Shown here one piece after another: positions 33,436 to 41,564 of a stretch of 64,000 bases of DNA. Within the stretch, counting starts at the first letter, position 1, and every line of letters starts with the position of its first letter. Origin of the DNA: Paenibacillus dendrobii (GTDB taxonomy: Bacteria > Bacillota > Bacilli > Paenibacillales > Paenibacillaceae). The notes beneath the pieces are model-generated. The model did no database searches and was not told the DNA's origin. It worked only from the letters and a program-made list of their open reading frames with translations. Made by a program: the position numbers and the translations under genes. The DNA lies in NCBI RefSeq assembly GCF_009807035.1, contig NZ_WUBI01000004.1, positions 1-64,000 of the forward strand, read 5' to 3'.

Positions 33436-34374
33436 ATGAAAGGCTTTGCCAACATGCTAAAAAACATCAGCCGGAACAAGTGGTTTTTGTTGATGGTTTT
33501 GCCGGCAACCATTTGGTTCCTGCTATTTTCCTATTTGCCTATGGTGGGTACGATTATAGCTTTTAAAAGCTATCGCTATTCCAGGGACGGATTTTGGGCA
33601 AGCTTGTTTCATAGCGACTGGGTCGGATTCAAGAACTTCAAGTTTTTGTTCGCTACCCATGATGCTTACATCATAACGCGGAACACGCTGCTATATAATC
33701 TGGCCTTTATTATCCTGGGTCTGATTTGTTCGGTAGCGATGGCCGTTGTATTAAGTGAAATTGTAAATAAAAAACTCGCAAAAGTGTATCAGACGGGGAT
33801 GTTTCTGCCACACTTTTTGTCATGGGTCATTATCGGTTACTTCGCGTTTGCTTTCTTGAGTGAAGACAAAGGGGTTCTGAACCAGATTCTTACGGGCGTC
33901 GGATTGCATCCGATCTCTTGGTACTCGGACAAGACCTATTGGCCTGTCATCTTGATTGTCATGAACGTATGGAAGGAACTCGGATACACAAGCGTCATGT
34001 ATCTGGCAGCGATCGTCGGGATTGACCGATCTTACTATGAGGCGGCCATGATCGATGGAGCGAGCAAATGGCAGCAGTTCAAGAACATTACGCTGCCGGC
34101 AATTTCGCCGCTCATTATTACTCTCACCCTATTGAACGTGGGACGCATTTTCTATTCTGACTTCGGTCTGTTCTTCCAACTGCCACGGGACTCGGGGGCA
34201 TTGTATGCGGTAACGAACACGATCGACACTTACGTATACCGCGGTCTCACCGCAACAGGCGAAATTGGCATGAGTACCGCCGCCGGATTATATCAATCAT
34301 TGGTCGGATTTGTTCTGGTCATGGCTGCCAACCTGATCGTTCGGAAGATCGACAAGGACAGCTCATTGTTCTAA
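33436..34374 (+). CDS. Sugar ABC transporter permease, LplB-type
   Basis: The 312-residue protein has six predicted membrane segments and the permease EAA loop YYEAAMIDGASKWQQFKNITLPAISPLI. The N-terminal KNISRNKWFLLMVLPATIWFLLFSYLPMVG start matches LplB-like partners of oligosaccharide importers. ATG at 33436 follows GGGGAGGG. It pairs with the next gene to form the membrane channel. No ATPase gene is nearby. Confidence 0.92.
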   Translation: MKGFANMLKNISRNKWFLLMVLPATIWFLLFSYLPMVGTIIAFKSYRYSRDGFWASLFHSDWVGFKNFKFLFATHDAYIITRNTLLYNLAFIILGLICSVAMAVVLSEIVNKKLAKVYQTGMFLPHFLSWVIIGYFAFAFLSEDKGVLNQILTGVGLHPISWYSDKTYWPVILIVMNVWKELGYTSVMYLAAIVGIDRSYYEAAMIDGASKWQQFKNITLPAISPLIITLTLLNVGRIFYSDFGLFFQLPRDSGALYAVTNTIDTYVYRGLTATGEIGMSTAAGLYQSLVGFVLVMAANLIVRKIDKDSSLF

Positions 34375-34398
34375 TTCGGAGAAAAGGGGGTAAAGGCG

Positions 34399-35310
34399 AT
34401 GGCCAAAGCAAGAACTTTAAACCAGCCTTCACGGGCATCTAATACGATACTCAATGTAATCGCCGCAGTCTTCTCGATTGCCTGCGTGTTTCCGTTCCTG
34501 TTCGTCATCATCATTTCGTTTACGAATGAGAAGGCACTGTCCCGGGACGGATATCGGATCATTCCGAAAGAGTGGAGCCTTGAAGCATACAGATACATCT
34601 TCAAAACAGGAGATCAGCTGCTGCGCTCGTTTGGCATTACGGTTCTCATTACCGTGGTGGGGGCACTGCTGTCACTGGTTCTGATTTCGCACTTTGCATA
34701 TGCGATTTCGCGTTCCAGTTTCCGTTACCGCAATTTCTTTTCATTCATTGCAATCTTTACGATGTTGTTTAACGGAGGGATGGTTCCTTCGTATATCATC
34801 AATACCCGCATGCTTCACTTGAAAGATACATTATGGGCGTTGATTCTGCCGCTTGCGGTGAACGCCTTCTACATTATGATTATGAGGACGTTCTACCGGA
34901 CAACCGTGCCGGATGCCATCGTGGAAGCGGGCAAGATCGACGGTGCCGGCGAGCTGCGCGTATTCTACAGCGTCGTGCTTCCGATCTCGCTTCCGGGACT
35001 TGCTACCATCGGTTTGTTCAGCACGCTGGGCTACTGGAATGACTGGTTTAATGCCCTGCTGTACATCGATAATCCGAATTTGGTTCCATTACAAGCGCTT
35101 CTGATGCGTATTGAAAACAGCATGCAGTTCCTGGTGACGAACTCCGCACTGAGCGGATCGGGTCAAGGTATGGCCTTGCTCAGCACGCTGCCTCAGGATT
35201 CTGCACGAATGGCGATGGTCGTTTTGGCGACGGTTCCGATCGTACTGGCCTATCCATTCTTCCAACGGTTTTTCATTTCCGGTCTTACGGTAGGTGCGGT
35301 GAAGGGCTGA
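34399..35310 (+). CDS. Sugar ABC transporter permease, YtcP-type
   Basis: The 303-residue permease has six membrane segments and an EAA loop (PDAIVEAGKIDGAGELRVFYSVVLPISLPGL). The YWNDWFNALLYID segment is typical of YtcP/carbohydrate permeases. It follows the first permease by 24 bases. Confidence 0.93.
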   Translation: MAKARTLNQPSRASNTILNVIAAVFSIACVFPFLFVIIISFTNEKALSRDGYRIIPKEWSLEAYRYIFKTGDQLLRSFGITVLITVVGALLSLVLISHFAYAISRSSFRYRNFFSFIAIFTMLFNGGMVPSYIINTRMLHLKDTLWALILPLAVNAFYIMIMRTFYRTTVPDAIVEAGKIDGAGELRVFYSVVLPISLPGLATIGLFSTLGYWNDWFNALLYIDNPNLVPLQALLMRIENSMQFLVTNSALSGSGQGMALLSTLPQDSARMAMVVLATVPIVLAYPFFQRFFISGLTVGAVKG

Positions 35311-35422
35311 TTCGTCAGCCTGCCGCCGGCTCCGGCCGTAGGTCAACCCATACCGGTTTGAAAATAGCATTATAAGCTTCGTAAGCAGTATACTTTGATA
35401 CACAACGAAGGGGGATTTTCAC

Positions 35423-36895
35423 ATGTGGAAAAAGAAATTGGCCACCGTGGTCAGCCTGGTCACCGTATTCTCGGTTGTGCTTGCTGGATGCGGCGGATCT
35501 AAAGATGAAGGATCTAGCGCAAGCGGCGGAGACAAGAAGGATAAACCTTACCAACTGGTTTGGTACCAAATTGGTGATCCGCAGAAGGATACTAATAAGG
35601 TCGTTGAAAAGATCAACGAGTACACCAAAGAGAAAATTAACGCAACCGTTGACCTTAAAATGATCGGATTTGGCGATTACAGCAAAAAAATGCAGGTTAT
35701 CACCGCTTCCGGTGAACCTTACGATATCGCATTTACTTCTTCTTGGGCAAATGACTACCTGCAAAACGTTTCCAAAGGTGCATTCGTAGAGCTTGACGAC
35801 CTGCTGGACAGCAAAGGACAAGGAATTGTGAAAGCGCTCGATCCGAAGTTTATTGAAGGCGCGAAAGTAAACGGTAAAATTTACGGCATTCCTACCAATA
35901 AAGAAGTGGCAACGCAAAGAGTATTCCGCTTCAACAAGCAATTCGTGGACAAATACAAACTGGACATTTCCAACGTCAGCTCGCTGGAAAGCCTGGAACC
36001 AATCTTAAAAACATTCAAAGAAAAAGAAGGATATGCACCACTTTGGGGTGACAAAAACACATCTCCATACCTGGCATATGACTTCATCACTGAAAAATTG
36101 CCAATGGCAATTCCGTTTGATTCGACCGATTATAAAGTCGTGAATTTCCTGGATCAACCTGATACAATGAAGACATTCGAAACGCTGCATAAATATTACA
36201 AAGCCGGATACCTTCCAGCTGACATTGCAACATCTACCAACTCCGACTATCAGAAAAACGGCAAATGGCTCGTGGATATGGCTGACAGCCAGCCATACGC
36301 TGATCTGACTTGGTCCCGTAGCGCGGGTTATGATATCGAATCGAAGGCTGCCGGTGATGCCATTGCGACGAACACGTCCGTTCTTGGCTCTATGATGGCG
36401 ATCTCCAGCACGTCCGAGAATCCTGAGAAAGCGATGGAATTCCTGAACCTGCTGAACACCGATCCTTATCTCCGCAACCTTGTGGATATGGGTATCGAAG
36501 GAACACATTACAAGAAAAACGCTGACGGAACTGTTACGGATCTTCCAGCTGCAAAAGATTATGACATGCCTTCCTTCGCACTTGGCAACGAATTTATCCT
36601 GAACCTGTACGACAACGATCCTAAGGATAAATGGGAACAGTTCAAGAAATTTAATACCGATGCAAAAAGCAGTCCGCTGCTTGGTTTCCACTTCGACCCA
36701 TCGAAAGTGCAAACCGAAATGGCAGCTCTGAAAAACGTATCGGATGAATACATGCCTGCTCTGATGACAGGTACGGTGGATCCGAAGGATTACATCGCCA
36801 AAGCGAACCAGAAGTTCAAAGCTGCCGGACTGGATACTGTAATGGCTGAAGTCCAAAAGCAGATCGATGAATGGAAAGCGGCTCAAGGAAAATAA
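35423..36895 (+). CDS. Lipoprotein sugar-binding protein (family 1, LplA-type)
   Basis: The 490-residue extracellular binding protein has a lipoprotein signal with lipobox VLAGC (Cys about residue 23) and a short Ser/Gly/Lys linker, then a two-lobed solute-binding fold. Context with alpha-mannosidases suggests it captures manno-oligosaccharides or glycan fragments; ligand is inferred. A hairpin follows the gene. Confidence 0.92.
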   Translation: MWKKKLATVVSLVTVFSVVLAGCGGSKDEGSSASGGDKKDKPYQLVWYQIGDPQKDTNKVVEKINEYTKEKINATVDLKMIGFGDYSKKMQVITASGEPYDIAFTSSWANDYLQNVSKGAFVELDDLLDSKGQGIVKALDPKFIEGAKVNGKIYGIPTNKEVATQRVFRFNKQFVDKYKLDISNVSSLESLEPILKTFKEKEGYAPLWGDKNTSPYLAYDFITEKLPMAIPFDSTDYKVVNFLDQPDTMKTFETLHKYYKAGYLPADIATSTNSDYQKNGKWLVDMADSQPYADLTWSRSAGYDIESKAAGDAIATNTSVLGSMMAISSTSENPEKAMEFLNLLNTDPYLRNLVDMGIEGTHYKKNADGTVTDLPAAKDYDMPSFALGNEFILNLYDNDPKDKWEQFKKFNTDAKSSPLLGFHFDPSKVQTEMAALKNVSDEYMPALMTGTVDPKDYIAKANQKFKAAGLDTVMAEVQKQIDEWKAAQGK

Positions 36896-36939
36896 GTTTG
36901 ATCCCATAGTAGTTCTAGAAGAACATTTTCAACAAAGAA

Positions 36940-36980
36940 AAGACCTGGACGGCACACATGCGCTTGCCAGGTCTTTCTAT
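36940..36980 (+). terminator. Hairpin/terminator after the binding protein gene
   Basis: AAGACCTGG (36940-36948) pairs with CCAGGTCTT (36967-36975); the trailing TTTCTATT is a weak T-run. It may dampen read-through into the hydrolase genes so that the transporter is made in excess. Confidence 0.65.
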
Positions 36981-37032
36981 TCATGTACAAGCACTGATTT
37001 TATTTTAGAATACGAGAGAGGAAGATCCCGCT

Positions 37033-38319
37033 ATGACAACAGTATTGCCGGATGCCATTCAAAAAGCGATGAAGAGGGCGGACGAAACGCTGCAAAACGA
37101 GAAGCTTAAAAAGATGTTCCGCCAGTGCTATCCGAACACGCTCGAGACGACCACGAAACGGCTGGAAGATGGCACGACCTTTGTATTCACGGGAGATATT
37201 CCGGCCATGTGGCTGCGCGATTCCAGTGCCCAAGTGCGTCAATACCTGCCTTTTGCCAAAGAAGACGAGGATTTGCAGCGTTTGATCGGCGGATTGGTCC
37301 GTCGTCAGGTTGAGTGCATCCTGATTGATCCTTACGCGAATGCGTTCAACGAACAGCCGAACTATAAGAGCTGGGATCAGGATTTAACGGAGATGGGTCC
37401 ATGGATTTGGGAGCGCAAATACGAGATCGACTCGCTTTGCTACCCGATCCAGCTGAGCTATCTGTATTGGAAGGCTACAGGGAATACCGATATTTTTGAC
37501 GCAAAATATAGAAAAGCAGCAAAATCCATTATTGCGCTGTGGAAAACGGAACAGAACCATTTTGAGGATTCACAGTATCTGTTTGCGCGTACCCAGGGAC
37601 CGAAATCGGATACGCTTCGCAATAATCGTAAAGGGATGCCGGTCAACTATACCGGAATGACCTGGTCCGGTTTCCGTCCGAGCGATGATGCCTGCACATT
37701 CGGATATCTGGTTCCTGCGAATATGTTTGCGGTTGTTGTCTTGGGGTACATGGAAGAAATTGCCCGGGAAATTTATAAAGATGAAGACTTTGAAGAGGCA
37801 GCGGCGGTACTGAAGGAGGAAATCGACTTCGGTATCCAAACCTATGGTACCTATCGTCATCCGAAATATGGTAAAATCTATGCTTATGAAACAGATGGAT
37901 TTGGCAATTATAATCTGATGGATGATGCGAACGTGCCAAGTCTGCTGTCCATTCCATACATCGGTTACGCCGATAAGAACGACCCGGTATACCAAAATAC
38001 GAGACGTTTTATTCTGAGCGAGGAAAATCCTTATTATTATGAGGGTACAGCAGCGAAAGGCATTGGCAGCCCGCATACGCCTGACCGATACATTTGGCAT
38101 ATCAGTCTAGCCATGCAGGCGCTGACCTCGAATGATCCGGCCGAAGTGCAGGAAATCGTCGATACCATTTTGCGCACGGATGCGGATACCGGTTTTATGC
38201 ATGAAGGATTTAACGTGGACGACCCTTCCCAGTTTACGCGCCCTTGGTTTGCATGGGCCAACAGTATCTTTGCGGAACTGATCTGGGGACTGATCGAAGA
38301 AGGACAAATAAAATTGTAA
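37033..38319 (+). CDS. GH125 exo-alpha-1,6-mannosidase
   Basis: The 428-residue protein matches glycoside hydrolase family 125: FTGDIPAMWLRDSSAQVRQYLPF at about residues 52-74, NYTGMTWSGFRPSDDACTFGYLVPANMF, and GSPHTPDRYIWHISLAMQALTS. Characterised members remove alpha-1,6-linked mannose and invert the anomer. No signal peptide is present, so it acts inside the cell on imported glycans. It begins the hydrolase triplet. Confidence 0.93.
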   Translation: MTTVLPDAIQKAMKRADETLQNEKLKKMFRQCYPNTLETTTKRLEDGTTFVFTGDIPAMWLRDSSAQVRQYLPFAKEDEDLQRLIGGLVRRQVECILIDPYANAFNEQPNYKSWDQDLTEMGPWIWERKYEIDSLCYPIQLSYLYWKATGNTDIFDAKYRKAAKSIIALWKTEQNHFEDSQYLFARTQGPKSDTLRNNRKGMPVNYTGMTWSGFRPSDDACTFGYLVPANMFAVVVLGYMEEIAREIYKDEDFEEAAAVLKEEIDFGIQTYGTYRHPKYGKIYAYETDGFGNYNLMDDANVPSLLSIPYIGYADKNDPVYQNTRRFILSEENPYYYEGTAAKGIGSPHTPDRYIWHISLAMQALTSNDPAEVQEIVDTILRTDADTGFMHEGFNVDDPSQFTRPWFAWANSIFAELIWGLIEEGQIKL

Positions 38320-38353
38320 CGCTGATCCATGGGAGCGGAAGGAGCGAACATTC

Positions 38354-41300
38354 TTGAGCGATATGTTGATATTTTACGATGGGTTATTTCCTTATGACGG
38401 AGCGCGCCCAGGGGAACAGGATCTGAACATGCTTCGTGAAGCGGGGCATGTCGTAGATGCTGAAGGGCTTGAAGCTGCACTGAGTGAACTTGCTGGAGGC
38501 ACGCTTGTTATGCTGCATGCGCCTTATGTGCCGAAGCAGGCATGGGCGGCGGTATTGGCTTTTCTAAAACGCGGGGGAAATCTACTCAGCCTTGGGGGAG
38601 CACCGTTTAAGCGTCCGGTAAGGATGGCCGAGGGTAAGTGGAAGGTTGAAGCGGAGCAGACAGCTTATCACCAACAGCTCCATATCCATGAGGCGCTGCG
38701 GGTAGAGTCGGACCCGGTGAAACAGCTAAAGGCGGATACGCTGAATCCTCTGTTCGAAGGCCATGAAGCTTTGTTTGATGTGGCTGACACTTGGAACCTG
38801 GTACCGCATGTCACCAAAAATGTCGAGCTGCCCCATCAAATGGGTTCGGCCGGATCGATGGACACGCAAATATCGGCGATTCTAAAAGGTTATTCCGCAG
38901 ATGGCCGCGAAGTGGCTGCACCTGTCGTCCAGTGGGAGAACAGCAGAGGGCCGTTTGCCGGTGGACGTTGGTTGTTCGTGAACCAAATCCTTGGACAAGG
39001 GTTCTGGGAGCATGGCGGAGCAGAGGCGCTGCTTGAATGGGCTGCTTACTGCAGTCACGGCGTTACGGAATGGTCGCTTAAACCGGGATATGCGGCATAT
39101 CTCCCGGGAGAGCGGGCCGTACTCACGCTGCAGACGCAGGATCTCGGACGCGATCTCGGCGATGAGCAGACGGAATGGACCTTTAACATCACCGTTCGTC
39201 ATGCGGATGAGCAGGAGCCGGTTTTCGCAACGGAGGTATCCATTCAGACAGGAAAAGAGATGGAAATCCTTCGCATTCCGGTTCCTGAGGACATTAAGCC
39301 GGGAATGTATAGGGTGGAGTGCCGGGCAGAGTCCGAACATGGGGAGACCCGTTATCTGAACCAGGGCTACTGGGGGCATGATGCCGAGCTGCTGAGCGAG
39401 GGCACGCCAGTATCCTGCGGACGTGATTATTTTATCAAGGACGGACGGCCGCTGCCTGTCGTAGGCATGACCTATATGGCATCCGATGTGGCACGGAAGT
39501 TCTTGTTCTTGCCGAATGCGGCTGTATGGGACAAGGATATGGCCCAAATGGCGCATGCAGGCATTAACTGGATCCGCACCGGCATCTGGACGGCATACCG
39601 CAACGTGATGCAAGCAGACGGCCACGCCTCGGAAGAGGTGCTACGTGCGATCGACGCCTTCCTGCTGACGGCGAAGAAACATGGACTGCAGGTTACCTTT
39701 ACGTTTTTCTCCTTTACCCCGGAACCGTGGGAAGGTCTGAATCCGTATTTGGACCCGCGCAGCCTTGAAGCGCAAAAACGCTTCATCCGTTCTATTACGC
39801 TGCGTCACCAGGCGACGTCCAACGTCGACTGGGATCTCATTAATGAGCCGTCGATGTTTGATCCCGAGCGCATTTTCTCGGATGGACCACGTTCGTCGCG
39901 CGACCCATTTGAGAAGGCAGCGTTCGTGGAGTGGCTTAAGGAGCGTCATGGCGATATTTCCGCTCTGCAGGAGCGCTGGAATATGACGCCGGAGCAGCTG
40001 CCGGATTTCGCGGCTGCCGTGCCACCGGAAGCTTCGGAGATTAACTTTGATATACAGGACATCCATTCGGGCAAAAAGGGAACCCGTTGGCTGGACTATG
40101 TACTCTTCTCCATGGAGATGCATAACCGCTGGGCTTCTGAGCTCACAGGGGCGATTAAGAGAGATAACCCGGATCAGCTCGTTACAGTTGGGCAGGACGA
40201 GGCACTGGGCGCATCACGGCCGTCTCCGTTCTTTTACGGAAAAGTCGTTGATTATACGACCGTACATTCCTGGTGGCTTAACGATCATCTTGTTTGGGAT
40301 GGTATTTTCGCCAAAACCGTGGACAAGCCGAACCTGATTCAAGAGACGGGGATCATGTACGTGGAAACGCCTGACGGACGCGCGAAGCGCTCCGAAAAGG
40401 AGCTGCGCTCCATCTTGGAACGCAAGTATGCCTATGCTTTCTCGACGGGCGGCGCGGGCGCCATCCACTGGATCTGGAACACCAACTTCTACATGGATAA
40501 CGCCAACGAATCTCATATCGGCGCGCTGCGTGCCGACGGTACGGAGAAGTCGGAGGCGGATGTATCTTATGATTTCGGAAGCTTTATCGGCCGTACACGT
40601 GACTTGTTTGTGGACCGTCAGCTGGAAGATGTGGTAGCTATTTTCCCTTATTCCAATGACTTCTCCAACCGTAAGTTGGCTTTTGAGGCCACGACGCGTT
40701 TGACGCGAATTCTCTCCTACGAGCTGAAGGTGCCATTCCGGGCCATCGGTGAGTATCAGATCGATGATCTAAGACAGGATGCACCTCCGAAGCTGATTCT
40801 GCTGCCGAGCGCGCATAACATTGCTGATGAAGCCTTTGAGCTCCTGATCGACTATATCCGTGAGAGCGGGTCTACGCTGCTTGTGACGGGTCCGATCGGA
40901 ATCGATGCCTACTGGCATCAGACCAGCCGCCTGGAGAATGAACTGGGACGGTTCGAAGACGGTACCCGCATGCTCAGCAACGTGGTGAGGGAAGAGGTGC
41001 TGGATCTGGATGGACAACAGCTGCCGGTCTCCTTCGGAAACCGCAAAATCGCTCAAGTCATGAAGGAAGTATTTGGGGGCATTAGCGGGGAAGAATCGGT
41101 GGAAACAAAGGCAAAAACAGAGCCAACCAAGCTCATTAAAATGTCCGTTGGTAATGGACAAATGTTTTTCTGTCCGCTGCCTGTCGAAATTAGCGACCGT
41201 GAAGAGGCTGTCACAGAACTCTATCGCTTTGTCCTAGCACAGTCGGGGTATACGCCTGAGCTGGAGTGGATTTCAGGTGAGAATTCTGGAATTTACGGCA

Positions 41301-41506
41301 GAAAGCTTCTATATAAAGAGGGAGCGCTTTTCGTTTTCGTATCCGAGCAGGCTATGAATACATCTGTAGCAATCAAGGACAAGGCAACCGGAAAGACATA
41401 TGCGTTTGAACTCGAAAAGGAACGCTCCGTTTTGTTCGCCGTAGATGGACAGGGAGAGCTGCTGTCCGTATATCGGCCACACGAAGTAAGCATTGAAGTG
41501 AAGTAA
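38354..41506 (+). CDS. Large clan GH-A-like glycoside hydrolase of unassigned family
   Basis: The 1050-residue protein has an N-terminal domain of about 350 residues (opening SDMLIFYDGLFPYDGARPG), then a (beta/alpha)8-type catalytic region with VDWDLINEP (putative acid/base E498) and PNLIQETGI (putative nucleophile E664), 166 residues apart as in clan GH-A. A Rossmann-like beta-galactosidase trimerisation-type segment and a C-terminal beta domain follow. No signal peptide is seen. Between GH125 and GH38 genes a beta-mannosidase role is attractive, to split the Man-beta-1,4-GlcNAc core, but beta-galactosidase or another activity is possible. The TTG start follows AAGGAG; an ATG three codons later is an alternative. 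Confidence 0.75.
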   Translation: MSDMLIFYDGLFPYDGARPGEQDLNMLREAGHVVDAEGLEAALSELAGGTLVMLHAPYVPKQAWAAVLAFLKRGGNLLSLGGAPFKRPVRMAEGKWKVEAEQTAYHQQLHIHEALRVESDPVKQLKADTLNPLFEGHEALFDVADTWNLVPHVTKNVELPHQMGSAGSMDTQISAILKGYSADGREVAAPVVQWENSRGPFAGGRWLFVNQILGQGFWEHGGAEALLEWAAYCSHGVTEWSLKPGYAAYLPGERAVLTLQTQDLGRDLGDEQTEWTFNITVRHADEQEPVFATEVSIQTGKEMEILRIPVPEDIKPGMYRVECRAESEHGETRYLNQGYWGHDAELLSEGTPVSCGRDYFIKDGRPLPVVGMTYMASDVARKFLFLPNAAVWDKDMAQMAHAGINWIRTGIWTAYRNVMQADGHASEEVLRAIDAFLLTAKKHGLQVTFTFFSFTPEPWEGLNPYLDPRSLEAQKRFIRSITLRHQATSNVDWDLINEPSMFDPERIFSDGPRSSRDPFEKAAFVEWLKERHGDISALQERWNMTPEQLPDFAAAVPPEASEINFDIQDIHSGKKGTRWLDYVLFSMEMHNRWASELTGAIKRDNPDQLVTVGQDEALGASRPSPFFYGKVVDYTTVHSWWLNDHLVWDGIFAKTVDKPNLIQETGIMYVETPDGRAKRSEKELRSILERKYAYAFSTGGAGAIHWIWNTNFYMDNANESHIGALRADGTEKSEADVSYDFGSFIGRTRDLFVDRQLEDVVAIFPYSNDFSNRKLAFEATTRLTRILSYELKVPFRAIGEYQIDDLRQDAPPKLILLPSAHNIADEAFELLIDYIRESGSTLLVTGPIGIDAYWHQTSRLENELGRFEDGTRMLSNVVREEVLDLDGQQLPVSFGNRKIAQVMKEVFGGISGEESVETKAKTEPTKLIKMSVGNGQMFFCPLPVEISDREEAVTELYRFVLAQSGYTPELEWISGENSGIYGRKLLYKEGALFVFVSEQAMNTSVAIKDKATGKTYAFELEKERSVLFAVDGQGELLSVYRPHEVSIEVK

Positions 41507-41564
41507 CTCTAGCGCGGCTGAAGCAATCATGATTTGACTATAACGGGAGAGGAGATCACCTCAC

